From: Pedobacter sp. MC2016-24
GTDB taxonomy: Bacteria; Bacteroidota; Bacteroidia; Sphingobacteriales; Sphingobacteriaceae
NCBI RefSeq assembly: GCF_015223055.1
Contig: NZ_JADFBX010000002.1
Location: forward strand, 124,001-188,000
Direction of reading: 5' to 3'
Length of the DNA: 64,000 nt
Shown: one piece after another, positions 7,511 through 16,199 of the stretch
Layout: each line of letters opens with the position of its first letter
How positions within the stretch are numbered: position 1 is the first letter of the stretch
The notes under the pieces: generated by a model
Told to the model about the DNA's origin: nothing
The model's input: only the letters and a program-made list of their open reading frames with translations
Databases searched by the model: none
Translations under genes and position numbers: made by a program

Positions 7511-9925
7511 CTATTTGCTTTCTGGTGGGGGCGGTACCTTTTTTATTTTGGTAAAACGATAGTTTAAGCTCAAAGTCAGGTTGCTGGTATTGCTGTTCGT
7601 ATAGTTCTGCATTTTGAAATTGATGCCTTCGCTAAAGAGCGTATTGTTTCGCCTGCCAAAAGGATCAGATACACTAACTCTGGCATTCAGCCGGTTTTTA
7701 AGGAATACTTTCCGCGCGGCCATGCTGCTGGTTATGGAACCTTTTGCCCGCCCCTGGGCGTTCACATTATTGGCGTAGTTCAGGTTGGCTTCAAAAGCTG
7801 TTTTTAGTGGCAACTGCATAGAAATACCCAGGGCGCTCCTTAGGCTTAGCCCCTTCCTGTTCAGTGCAGTATTCATGCTGGATCTGTAATTGCTCTGACT
7901 CAGTGTAAAATTGGCATTGGTGGAAAGGTTTTTACCAGGCCGGTAATTGCCGATCAGGATTAGCCCGAAGATGTTATTGGTGCCGACATTGAAATAAGTA
8001 GATTCGGAATAGGCTGTTCCGTTTATAATATTGACTTCGCGATAGCGTTCGATCACCCCACGGCTGCTGGAATAAGATAAGCGCGGGGTAAACGACCACT
8101 TTTCACCAAAGGCACCAAAACTAATGTCCATTTGATGCGTATAGGCGGGACTTAGTTTAGGATTCCCGTAAGAGATGTTCAGGGTGTCGTTGTCGTTAAT
8201 CTGTGGGTTTAATGCATTTTCCCTCGGCCTGTTGATGCGCACGCTATAAGTAGCCCCGATGTTATAGCGCTTATTGAAAAAATGATTGATGGATAAGGTA
8301 GGGAAGAGGCTGAGGTAGGGTTTAATGTTGTAATTGCTTCCGGTAGAAATGTCAAAATTTACATCAGTTAACTCGGCCCTGAGCCCTGCTTTGATGCCTA
8401 TGCCTTTGCCTCGGTAGTTGTATGAAGTGTAACCGGCCAGAATACGTTCATGATACTGAAACTGGTTGCTGAGTTTTTCGGCAATAAGATATTGTTCTGT
8501 ATCGAAGTCGAAATCGCGTACCAGCATGCCATTGTCATTATTTCTTTGGTTAAACTGAATTCCGGCTTCCAGTTGGTCCCGCTTTTTGAATACGGGGCGG
8601 TCGTAATCCAGATTGAGCGTCAGACCGCTGTTGGCAAGGTCATCCGTGTTTTCCCGTAAGGAGGGTTTTATTTTTGAATTGGCCGGGAAAATTTCGTGAC
8701 GGTCCAAAAGCCTGAAGTTGTCACTGGCATTTCTGTTGATCGTGAGTCCTAAACTCAGCTTGTCGCCTTTTTCTGTCGATTTCAAGGTGTAATCGGCGTT
8801 GAACACAAAGTTATGGCTGGCACCATCGGCGGTACTCATCTGCTGACGCAGGCGCTTCAATGCAAGTTCTTCATTCAAATAGTTAAAATCGGTGCCAGCG
8901 CGACTGTTATTGCTATTCGTGTTGAAGTTGGACGATACGCGCAGATTTTGCTGCGGATTGATGTCCCAGTCTAAGCCAGCTCTAAAATTGGCGCCATTGC
9001 TATTGCTTTTGTTGTTGCCATAATTGTCATAGTAAAAAGTCGTGTCTTTAACCAGGTCAAAGTTTTCGCGGTAGGCATGTGAACTGCTCTTGTTGATATT
9101 GCTTCTGTAGGCTGCACTTCCGGTTAAGGAATAATTTTTACTGCGATAGGAGGCATTGGTATTCATATTGGTATTTCCCTGGAGGCCCGCGGTCACACCA
9201 GCATTGCCATTAAATCCGATTTTGAATCCCTTTTTCATGACAATATTGATGATGCCTTCGCCATCAGCAGAATATCTTGCCGGTGGATTGGTCATCACCT
9301 CGATTTTCTCAATGGCATCCGAGGGTAAAACATTGAGCAGGTCGGAAATGTTAGAGGTCATGTAATCCGAAGGCTTCCCGTCAATAAAGATCCGTGTAGA
9401 GCGCTTTCCGGCGATCGTCGCATTGCCGTCAATGTCGACCTGTACCATGGGTACATTTTTTAGAATATCGGTGGCCGTACTGCCTTCTGCGAGTATAGAT
9501 TTGTCAACGTTGTAGGTGATCATGTCTGCTGCAAATTCAATCACCGGTTTTTCTGCGGTAATGGTCACTTCGTTGAGGTTGTTCTGTTCACTGGCCAGTT
9601 TTAAGGTGCCCAGGTTTTTTTCCGGCTGTTGCGCAGTCAGGGTCACTTCATTGATGGTCAGGCTGGTAAAACCTACATAACTGACCCGTACCTTATAGGT
9701 CCCATATTTGAGCGCATTGAACTTAAATACGCCATTTTCATCGGCGGAGGTAGTACTCAGCGGACGTTCTGCACCGCTCTCATAAATGGCTATGACAGCC
9801 GAAGGCACAGCCAAACCACCAATCTGTTCCACTACTTTACCTGTAATGAGGCCCTTGTCTGCGGCAAAAACGCCGGCAGTGCATAAAGTCAGAAACAGAA
9901 AGAGCGCAATAGACTGGGGTTTCAC
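7511..9925 (-). CDS. outer-membrane TonB-dependent receptor-like beta-barrel protein
   Basis: This 804-residue protein begins with a signal peptide (cleavage probably after VFAA near residue 22). A carboxypeptidase-regulatory-like beta-sandwich follows (about 25-112, ending LGTLKL), then a plug domain (about 118-230, containing IDGKPSDYM and IEKIEVMTNPPARY) and a long beta-barrel to the end. This is the outer-membrane beta-barrel family common in Bacteroidota, not a SusC with a SusD partner; no susD-like gene is nearby. It follows the next receptor gene with a 12-base gap, so the two are probably co-transcribed. The imported substrate is unknown. Confidence 0.9.
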   Translation of the reverse strand: MKPQSIALFLFLTLCTAGVFAADKGLITGKVVEQIGGLAVPSAVIAIYESGAERPLSTTSADENGVFKFNALKYGTYKVRVSYVGFTSLTINEVTLTAQQPEKNLGTLKLASEQNNLNEVTITAEKPVIEFAADMITYNVDKSILAEGSTATDILKNVPMVQVDIDGNATIAGKRSTRIFIDGKPSDYMTSNISDLLNVLPSDAIEKIEVMTNPPARYSADGEGIINIVMKKGFKIGFNGNAGVTAGLQGNTNMNTNASYRSKNYSLTGSAAYRSNINKSSSHAYRENFDLVKDTTFYYDNYGNNKSNSNGANFRAGLDWDINPQQNLRVSSNFNTNSNNSRAGTDFNYLNEELALKRLRQQMSTADGASHNFVFNADYTLKSTEKGDKLSLGLTINRNASDNFRLLDRHEIFPANSKIKPSLRENTDDLANSGLTLNLDYDRPVFKKRDQLEAGIQFNQRNNDNGMLVRDFDFDTEQYLIAEKLSNQFQYHERILAGYTSYNYRGKGIGIKAGLRAELTDVNFDISTGSNYNIKPYLSLFPTLSINHFFNKRYNIGATYSVRINRPRENALNPQINDNDTLNISYGNPKLSPAYTHQMDISFGAFGEKWSFTPRLSYSSSRGVIERYREVNIINGTAYSESTYFNVGTNNIFGLILIGNYRPGKNLSTNANFTLSQSNYRSSMNTALNRKGLSLRSALGISMQLPLKTAFEANLNYANNVNAQGRAKGSITSSMAARKVFLKNRLNARVSVSDPFGRRNNTLFSEGINFKMQNYTNSNTSNLTLSLNYRFTKIKKVPPPPESK

Positions 9926-9937
9926 AATAGCTGTTAC

Positions 9938-12430
9938 TTAAAAAGATTCTTCATCCGGGCGCATTTCCTGCTGGTCATTTTTCTTGGTTCTTTTGGCTTT
10001 GAAATCTGTTTGTCCAAAGCGGTAAGAGTAGGTTAAACTACCCATCGTACCCTGCATATAGCGCCTGAAGTCGGTGGTGGAGTTTGGACCGTAGCTGGTC
10101 ATGCTCCATGCCCGGGTATTGAATACATCGCGTACATTTAAGCTCAGCGATGATTTCTTGTCTTTAAAGTCATATTTGGCTCCGGCATCCACAGCATACA
10201 TGGCGTTTCTTCGCCCTTGGGCCATTACCTCTTTAGAGCGGTAATCCCCTTTTACCTGTAGCGTGATGTTGTAAGGCAGGATGAAATTATTCGTCAGATT
10301 GGCATTCCAGCTAAAGCCTGAGCTTTCCACAATGCCGAAAGCTGGTACACCTTTGATGCTTTGCTGATACAGGTTCACGTTTCCGGTAAAGTTCCAGGCT
10401 TTGATGACATCGTAACGCGTGATCAGCTCCAAGCCACTGGATACCTGCCTGGTTAAATTGCGTGGTGTAACAATGGTTACCCCATTGGCGTCAGCTTCGG
10501 TTCTTACCCGCTGGATCACATCATTGGTTTGCCGGATGTACACACTGGACGTAAAGGTTACTTTTGGCCAGAACTTGCTGTAGCCCAATTCGTAGGAATG
10601 GACATCCTCAGGCCTTAAGTTGGGATTTCCCTGGCGCCAGATCAATGGATCGGAAACATCGAGGAATGGATTGGTATCCCAGCCTCTTGGGCGGTTTACC
10701 CTGCGGGTATAGCTCAATTGTAATTGCTGTTCCTGTTTAAATTTTTGCGTTAAAAACACACTTGGATACAACCTTTCATAATGGATTTTTCCGTTGACAA
10801 AGTCCAACTGACCAGATTTGTTATATACCCCCAGTTTGGTGTCCAGCGTTGCATCTTCTGCTCTTAAACCGATCTGGTAACCAAAATTTTTAACCTGATT
10901 CTGGTAATTTAAATAGAGTGCATGTACCTGGTCTTTGCTGTTAAAGTCATTGGTCAGCGCAAAGTTGACATCGTATTCATCGGTCAGGTTATTGTAGTTT
11001 TGAGAAAAGGTATTGTTTTCAGCCAGGCGGATCTGGCTGCGGTAGCCAGCTTCAATTTTTCCGGCTGCGCCTACAGGTAACGTATAGTCGGTTTGTATGT
11101 TGTAACTGCTGTTGATCCCATTTCCGGTATTCAGCTGGACATCTGCTAAGGTATTTACCGGAGTTCCGCCGATGTTGTAAATGTTGGTGCTGTAGCGTTG
11201 GTCATTGTCATTATTACCCTCAGAATAGCCGAAGTTGAATGTCAGCTCTTCCTTTGGTTTCTTGAACTTTTGTACAAAGTCCAGGTTCAGGTCATAACTA
11301 CCTCCAGATCCGTTATTGATGTTGTTTCTGTTGCTCAGTGAAATCGGGTTACCCAATTTATTGTATTGGTTGATGCCCAGGTTTTCATTCCGGTCATTGT
11401 CACGCAGGTTAAAGCCACCAGATAAACTGATCAGACTTTTGGCCGCGATGTTATAATCAATTCCGGCCTTCACATTGTGCCCTTTATCTGTCGAAGTGCC
11501 CCTGGTGCTTTGATTGGCTTGTGCAATACCCAATGGATTATCTACATAAGTAATATTGCTGTAACCACCACCTATTCTGTTGCCATAACGATAGCTGTAA
11601 TTGCCATATACGTTGATTTTGCTGTTCTGGAAACTCAAACTGGTGTTGGCATTATAGTTATCCCGGTTACCGGCCGTAAGCGCTACTGATCCATTTAAAC
11701 CCAATTTCTTGTTCTTTTTAAGTACAATGTTGATGATGCCTGACTGGCCTTCGGCATCGTATTTGGCAGAAGGATTGGTGATCAGCTCTACAGATTCAAT
11801 GGAACTTGCCGGGATAGATTGCAGGATTTGGGCTACGTTACCCCCTGCAATGACAGATGGGCGTCCATCAATCAGTACTTTTACTCCGGTAGATCCCCTT
11901 AAACTGATATTTCCATCAATATCCGATTGTACAGAAGGTACATTCTGCAAGAGGTCAGAAGCTGATCCGCCCTCGCTTACCAGACTTTGATCAACAGCGA
12001 ATACTTTTTTGTCTATGCCCAGTTGCATGGTGCTTTTTTGGGCAGTTACCTTAACCTCATTCAGGGCGGTTCCCTTAGCAGGTTTCATTTTGATGGAGCC
12101 AAAATTGACTTCTTTATGGGTGTCGGTAATAGCCACAGAATCCCTCACCATCGTCTGGTAGCCTACATAACTCACTTTAAAGGTAAATACGCCTTTTGGA
12201 AGGCCTGAAAGGATCAGGTTTCCATTAACATCAGTCTGCGCACCCTTTACAACAGCCTTGGTTTTCCGGTTGATGAGGATGGCAGAGGCGAAAGGGATGG
12301 TTTCATTACTTTGTGCATCAATAACTTTTGCAATAATCTTTCCGTCGGTAGGGGTTTGAGCATTAAGTTTTACAGTGATCGTACAAATTGTGCATATTAA
12401 AAACAGAACTTTGCAAGTATAACTCTTCAT
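9938..12430 (-). CDS. outer-membrane TonB-dependent receptor-like beta-barrel protein (paralog of the downstream gene)
   Basis: This 830-residue receptor has the same order of parts as the neighbouring 804-residue one: a signal peptide ending near NAQT, a carboxypeptidase-regulatory-like domain (about 28-115), a plug (about 120-235, with VLIDGRPSVIAGG and IESVELITNPSAKY) and a C-terminal barrel ending in a basic, charged tail. The two look like an old tandem duplication whose barrels have diverged, so they may handle different ligands. It is the first gene of the unit, divergent from the thioredoxin-like gene at 12528. Energy would come from TonB-ExbBD encoded elsewhere. Confidence 0.9.
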   Translation of the reverse strand: MKSYTCKVLFLICTICTITVKLNAQTPTDGKIIAKVIDAQSNETIPFASAILINRKTKAVVKGAQTDVNGNLILSGLPKGVFTFKVSYVGYQTMVRDSVAITDTHKEVNFGSIKMKPAKGTALNEVKVTAQKSTMQLGIDKKVFAVDQSLVSEGGSASDLLQNVPSVQSDIDGNISLRGSTGVKVLIDGRPSVIAGGNVAQILQSIPASSIESVELITNPSAKYDAEGQSGIINIVLKKNKKLGLNGSVALTAGNRDNYNANTSLSFQNSKINVYGNYSYRYGNRIGGGYSNITYVDNPLGIAQANQSTRGTSTDKGHNVKAGIDYNIAAKSLISLSGGFNLRDNDRNENLGINQYNKLGNPISLSNRNNINNGSGGSYDLNLDFVQKFKKPKEELTFNFGYSEGNNDNDQRYSTNIYNIGGTPVNTLADVQLNTGNGINSSYNIQTDYTLPVGAAGKIEAGYRSQIRLAENNTFSQNYNNLTDEYDVNFALTNDFNSKDQVHALYLNYQNQVKNFGYQIGLRAEDATLDTKLGVYNKSGQLDFVNGKIHYERLYPSVFLTQKFKQEQQLQLSYTRRVNRPRGWDTNPFLDVSDPLIWRQGNPNLRPEDVHSYELGYSKFWPKVTFTSSVYIRQTNDVIQRVRTEADANGVTIVTPRNLTRQVSSGLELITRYDVIKAWNFTGNVNLYQQSIKGVPAFGIVESSGFSWNANLTNNFILPYNITLQVKGDYRSKEVMAQGRRNAMYAVDAGAKYDFKDKKSSLSLNVRDVFNTRAWSMTSYGPNSTTDFRRYMQGTMGSLTYSYRFGQTDFKAKRTKKNDQQEMRPDEESF

Positions 12431-12527
12431 TTATTTTGGTTTCTATCGTGTGTTTAGCTTAAGATGGACAAATTAACGGTGAGGAAGTTTAAAAAGACTA
12501 GTCGTAACTATTTTATTACAGGTAAAT

Positions 12528-13133
12528 ATGATCAATTACAACACTATTTTCGCCGAACAAGGCATCAGCTATTCAAACTACAGAACTTTGATTGATAATC
12601 TGCTGGCAGAACACAAAACGACAGGCCCGGACAATTCGGACGCCATGCTGCATTATACCAAAATGAATGTGGCCCGTATGAACCGGGTGGATAAAACTGC
12701 AGTTTTAAATGCGGCCTTGCTGGAGGTGTTAAGTCGGGTGAAAAATAAATACCGTTTACTGGTTATTTCTGAAGGATGGTGTGGCGATGCGGCCCAGATT
12801 GTGCCTTTATTTGATCGGATAGTGGGTGCTTTTCCAAATCATTTTGACTTACGTTTTGTTTTACGGGACCAGAATTTACCACTGATCGATGCGCATTTGA
12901 CGAATGGGGGAAGAGCAATTCCGGTGTTATTGGTATTGAGTGCTGCCGGCGAGGTGATTGCCAAATGGGGACCGAGACCGCAGGTATTACAAAGCTTGCT
13001 GGCAGATTGGAAAAAAGAAGAAACGGACATGATGGCTCTTGCAGAAAAACTGCACAGCTGGTATGCGAAGGACAAAACCGAAGCTACCCAAAAAGAGCTG
13101 GTTGAATTTTTTGATAACGATCAGATCGTTTAG
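12528..13133 (+). CDS. thioredoxin-fold family protein with a single active-site cysteine
   Basis: This 201-residue cytoplasmic protein has an N-terminal helical region and a thioredoxin-like fold from about residue 65. The active-site position reads SEGWCGDAAQIVP: C85 is followed by GDA, so the second cysteine of the usual CxxC is absent. The cis-proline region GRAIPVLLVL is kept. Family members of this sort occur widely in Bacteroidota, and their substrates are not established. A monothiol or glutathione/bacillithiol-type role is possible, but this is inference. Its stop overlaps the convergent clpS stop by 4 bases. Confidence 0.85.
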   Translation: MINYNTIFAEQGISYSNYRTLIDNLLAEHKTTGPDNSDAMLHYTKMNVARMNRVDKTAVLNAALLEVLSRVKNKYRLLVISEGWCGDAAQIVPLFDRIVGAFPNHFDLRFVLRDQNLPLIDAHLTNGGRAIPVLLVLSAAGEVIAKWGPRPQVLQSLLADWKKEETDMMALAEKLHSWYAKDKTEATQKELVEFFDNDQIV

Positions 13134-13435
13134 TCTACAGAAACCGTCAGGCCTTCCTGTTGTAATATTTTACGGTAGACTTCCATTTCGGTGAAGGATC
13201 CCTCCAATACGGCACATTTGCCTTTGTTGTGGACTTCCCATGCAATTTTTTCAGCCTGGTTTTCTGAATAGTCAAGATATTTCATCATGCAATGGATCAC
13301 ATGGTCAAAAGTATTTACATCATCGTTCCAAAGGATCAGTCGGTGAACGGTTTTTAACGAGGTTAGGATCTCTTCTAATGTAAAAGTTTCTTCTTTTGTT
13401 TCTGTTGACATCTTACAAAAATAAGCTAATTTCAA
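13130..13435 (-). CDS. clpS: ATP-dependent Clp protease adaptor ClpS
   Basis: This 101-residue ClpS would deliver N-degron substrates to the ClpAP (or ClpCP) protease. The conserved core is present: LILWNDDVNTFDHVI near residues 33-48, then the CMMKYL helix, AWEVHNKGKCAVLEG and the C-terminal LTVSVD. The acidic NDD motif that holds the N-terminal amino group is intact. The N-terminal extension (about 30 residues) is charged and flexible, as in the family. It is divergent from the FabH-type gene with 57 bases between them. Confidence 0.95.
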   Translation of the reverse strand: MKLAYFCKMSTETKEETFTLEEILTSLKTVHRLILWNDDVNTFDHVIHCMMKYLDYSENQAEKIAWEVHNKGKCAVLEGSFTEMEVYRKILQQEGLTVSVD

Positions 13436-13456
13436 AATAATGTTGTAGTTAAAAGT

Positions 13457-13464
13457 TAAATTTG
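13457..13464 (+). promoter_or_regulatory. Bacteroidota-type -7 element before the FabH-type gene
   Basis: TAAATTTG matches the TAnnTTTG -7 consensus of Bacteroidota housekeeping promoters and lies 28 bases upstream of the start codon. The expected -33 TTG at the ideal spacing is weak, so this is a moderate call. Confidence 0.45.
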
Positions 13465-13492
13465 CTTAAATTTTGTATTTAACTCCATAATT

Positions 13493-14539
13493 ATGCAGCG
13501 TTCAAAGATTGCCGGAATAGGTTATTACGTTCCAAAAAATGTGTATACCAATGACGATTTATCTCGTTTTATGGATACCAATGATGAATGGATTCAGGAA
13601 CGTACCGGTATCAAAGAGCGCAGGTTTGCAGATCGCCTGGAGGAAACTACAACTACAATGGGCGTGGAAGCTGCCAAAATAGCCATTGAACGCGCTGGAA
13701 TTACAGCTCAGGATGTAGATTTTATCATTTTTGCTACCCTAAGCCCTGATTATTACTTTCCGGGTTGTGGAGTATTGCTGCAAAGGGAAATGAAAATGAA
13801 AGAAATTGGCGCATTGGACATCAGGAACCAATGTTCTGGTTTTGTATATGCCTTATCGGTAGCCGATCAATTCATCAAGACCGGCATGTATAAAAATATC
13901 CTGGTTGTGGGAAGTGAAAAACATTCCTTTGCGATGGATTTCGAAACCCGGAGCAGAAATGTATCGGTGATTTTTGGCGATGGCGCAGGTGCTATAGTTT
14001 TACAGCCCGCAGAAAGAGAAGGTCAGGGCATTTTAAGCACACATTTACACAGTGATGGGGCTGAGGCTGAAATATTAGCCATGTATTACCCAGGTGCCAG
14101 TGCCAACAAATGGCTTAAAGATAAACCCGGTTATCCCGATCAGGAGCTGGGCGGCCTGTTCATGACAAGCGAACAAATAGAAAGTGGAGCCGCTTTACCT
14201 TATATGGACGGACCAGCGGTATTTAAAAAAGCAGTAGTGAAGTTTCCGGAAGTTATTAAAGAGGCACTAACGGCAAACAACATGACTCCTGCAGATATCG
14301 ACCTGCTGGTGCCACACCAGGCCAATCTACGGATCAGCCAATATGTACAACAGTTATTGGCCTTGCCTGATGAAAAGGTATTCAATAACATTCAAAAATA
14401 TGGAAATACCACAGCCGCATCGGTACCGATTGCGCTTTGCGAAGCCTGGGAAGCCGGTAAGATTAAAGAAGGCGACCTGGTTTGCCTGGCTGCTTTTGGT
14501 TCCGGGTTTACCTGGGCAAGTGCCTTAATCAGGTGGTAG
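13493..14539 (+). CDS. fabH: 3-oxoacyl-ACP synthase III family protein
   Basis: This 348-residue ketoacyl synthase III would condense acetyl-CoA (or a branched acyl-CoA) with malonyl-ACP to start fatty-acid synthesis. The Cys-His-Asn triad is visible: C114 in IRNQCSGFVYA, H275 in VPHQANLR and N305 in YGNTTAAS. It is somewhat longer than E. coli FabH (317 residues), with an extra segment around residues 196-235. It stands alone rather than in a fab operon, so this may be a second synthase with its own substrate; a role in branched or secondary lipids cannot be excluded. Confidence 0.88.
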   Translation: MQRSKIAGIGYYVPKNVYTNDDLSRFMDTNDEWIQERTGIKERRFADRLEETTTTMGVEAAKIAIERAGITAQDVDFIIFATLSPDYYFPGCGVLLQREMKMKEIGALDIRNQCSGFVYALSVADQFIKTGMYKNILVVGSEKHSFAMDFETRSRNVSVIFGDGAGAIVLQPAEREGQGILSTHLHSDGAEAEILAMYYPGASANKWLKDKPGYPDQELGGLFMTSEQIESGAALPYMDGPAVFKKAVVKFPEVIKEALTANNMTPADIDLLVPHQANLRISQYVQQLLALPDEKVFNNIQKYGNTTAASVPIALCEAWEAGKIKEGDLVCLAAFGSGFTWASALIRW

Positions 14540-14549
14540 CCGGGAAGCT

Positions 14550-15425
14550 TTAGCTCCCCTTTGCTGACCTGGTCATGGCTTCAAACTGATCCCACATCTC
14601 GTTGGGTATGGCTTCCAGTCCGTTGAACTGACCGGCACCCTGCAGCCATTCACCACCATCTATGCTGATCACTTCACCATTGATATAGCCGGCGAAATCA
14701 CTGATCAGGAAGGCAGCAAGGTTGGCGAGCTCCTGATGTTCACCCACGCGTTTTAGCGGAACACGGTTTTTAAAGTCAAATTTCTCGGCGAGGTCGCCTG
14801 GTAAAAGACGTTCCCAGGCTCCCTTAGTTGGAAAAGGCCCGGGTGCAATGGCATTGGTACGGATGCCATATTTACCCCATTCTACAGCCAGGGATCTGGT
14901 CATCGCCAATACACCGCCCTTTGCACAGGCTGATGGTACCACATATGCCGATCCCGTGAAGGCATAGGTAGTCACAATGTTCAATACACTTGCTTTTTGT
15001 TTTTCTTTAATCCAGTGTTTACCAAAGGCGAGTGTGCAATTGACCGAGCCCTTCAGTACAATGTCGATGATACTGGAAAAAGCATTGGCAGAAAGCCGTT
15101 CCGTAGGTGAAATGAAATTGCCGGCAGCATTGTTTAACAGTCCGTCTACTTTGCCAAAAGCCTTTAGGGCTTCAGCTAAAACATTTTCTACCTGTTCATA
15201 ATCCCGTACATCGCAGGTTACAGCCAGCACCTTTCCGCCGGTTTCCTGTTCCATCTCCGCTGCGGCTTTTTGGAGCACATCCGTTTTACGGCTGGTGATG
15301 ACCAGGTTTGCGCCCAGTGTTAAAAAATAAGTACCCATGGCCCTTCCAAGCCCGGTACCACCGCCAGTAATTACTATCGTTTTGCCTTTCAGCGCATCAT
15401 CTCTTAACATAGGTTCGTTAAACAT
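14550..15425 (-). CDS. SDR-family 2,4-dienoyl-CoA reductase (mitochondrial DECR1-like)
   Basis: This 291-residue short-chain dehydrogenase has the NADP-binding motif GGGTGLG at 21-27 and NNAAG near 98-102. The classical YxxxK is replaced by S165-x3-K169 (SACAK), with Y154 further upstream in TTYAFTG. This Tyr/Ser/Lys arrangement is the one known for DECR1-type 2,4-dienoyl-CoA reductase. Stretches such as EWGKYG, PGPFPTKGA, ELANLAAFL and the C-terminal QFNGL/MWDQFE/AKGS recall the human enzyme from memory. It would reduce dienoyl-CoAs formed from polyunsaturated acyl chains. It sits 3 bases downstream of an enoyl-CoA isomerase-like gene, which supports this role. Confidence 0.82.
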   Translation of the reverse strand: MFNEPMLRDDALKGKTIVITGGGTGLGRAMGTYFLTLGANLVITSRKTDVLQKAAAEMEQETGGKVLAVTCDVRDYEQVENVLAEALKAFGKVDGLLNNAAGNFISPTERLSANAFSSIIDIVLKGSVNCTLAFGKHWIKEKQKASVLNIVTTYAFTGSAYVVPSACAKGGVLAMTRSLAVEWGKYGIRTNAIAPGPFPTKGAWERLLPGDLAEKFDFKNRVPLKRVGEHQELANLAAFLISDFAGYINGEVISIDGGEWLQGAGQFNGLEAIPNEMWDQFEAMTRSAKGS

Positions 15426-15428
15426 GGC

Positions 15429-16190
15429 TTATTTCTTTTGCAGGTTATCAATAATTGTTTTTAAAATACTACGGGTGCTCTGTGCCCACCATTGTTTCAA
15501 CATGATGGCCAGGGCCTCCGTTTGGTCGGCACTTGTAATGGCAATCAGGTCGCGCCTGATGCTGAGTTTACTTTGTTCCCAGGTATTGCGTTCCATGGCC
15601 ATATATTTCCGTATTTTTCGCTCTGCAGCTGTTAATATGGTGGCAGGGTTGACCAGCTCATCGATCAGGCCGGTTTCAAGAGCTTCTTCCGGACTAAACA
15701 AGCGGCCTTCCAGCAAACTTCTGGAGGCATGGGCAGTGCCAATCCAGAATGCATACAAGTGGAAAATGCTATTGGGTACAATAATGCCCACAGGTACTTC
15801 ATTTAAACCAATAATATATTTGCCTTCGGCCATAATCCTGTAGTCGCAGGCCAGCGCAATCACACAACCGCCAGCAGGGCTATGGCCATTGATGGCCGCA
15901 ACCATGGGTTTTTTAAAAGCCGTGATGTTGGCAATGAATTTCAAAAACAGGTGCCAGAACGATTCAGCTTCGGCTTCAGTATAACTGTAAAGCTCAATCA
16001 GGTCTAAGCCCGCCGAGAAGAAAGGTTCTTTTCCGGTTATGATCACCCCGGCAATATTTGGATCTGTACTGATGTTATCTAATATGTCATTTAATTCAGT
16101 GATCATCTCCCGGTTTAAGGCATTTGAACGGCCTCTGTCCAGAGTAATGATTGCTAAATGGTCTTTTACTGTTACTTTAATTGTATTCAT
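15429..16190 (-). CDS. crotonase-fold protein, probable delta3-delta2-enoyl-CoA isomerase
   Basis: This 253-residue crotonase-superfamily protein has oxyanion-hole segments at 58-64 (FSAGLDL) and 102-108 (GHSPAGG). Hydratases use two glutamates. Here the first position is V110 (GGCVIAL) and only the second remains, E131 in IGLNEVPVGI. That single-glutamate pattern, with SPAGGC and ALACDYRIMAEG, is the one seen in mitochondrial ECI1-type isomerases, which shift a 3-enoyl double bond to position 2. Together with the dienoyl-CoA reductase gene 3 bases downstream it forms the auxiliary pair for beta-oxidation of unsaturated acyl-CoAs. Hydratase activity is less likely but not excluded. Confidence 0.82.
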   Translation of the reverse strand: MNTIKVTVKDHLAIITLDRGRSNALNREMITELNDILDNISTDPNIAGVIITGKEPFFSAGLDLIELYSYTEAEAESFWHLFLKFIANITAFKKPMVAAINGHSPAGGCVIALACDYRIMAEGKYIIGLNEVPVGIIVPNSIFHLYAFWIGTAHASRSLLEGRLFSPEEALETGLIDELVNPATILTAAERKIRKYMAMERNTWEQSKLSIRRDLIAITSADQTEALAIMLKQWWAQSTRSILKTIIDNLQKK

Positions 16191-16199
16191 TGCAGGTGT

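Noticed and set aside
15337..15843. Open frame of 168 codons on the plus strand
   Set aside because: It is antisense to the reductase and isomerase genes, which have clear motifs in the other strand.
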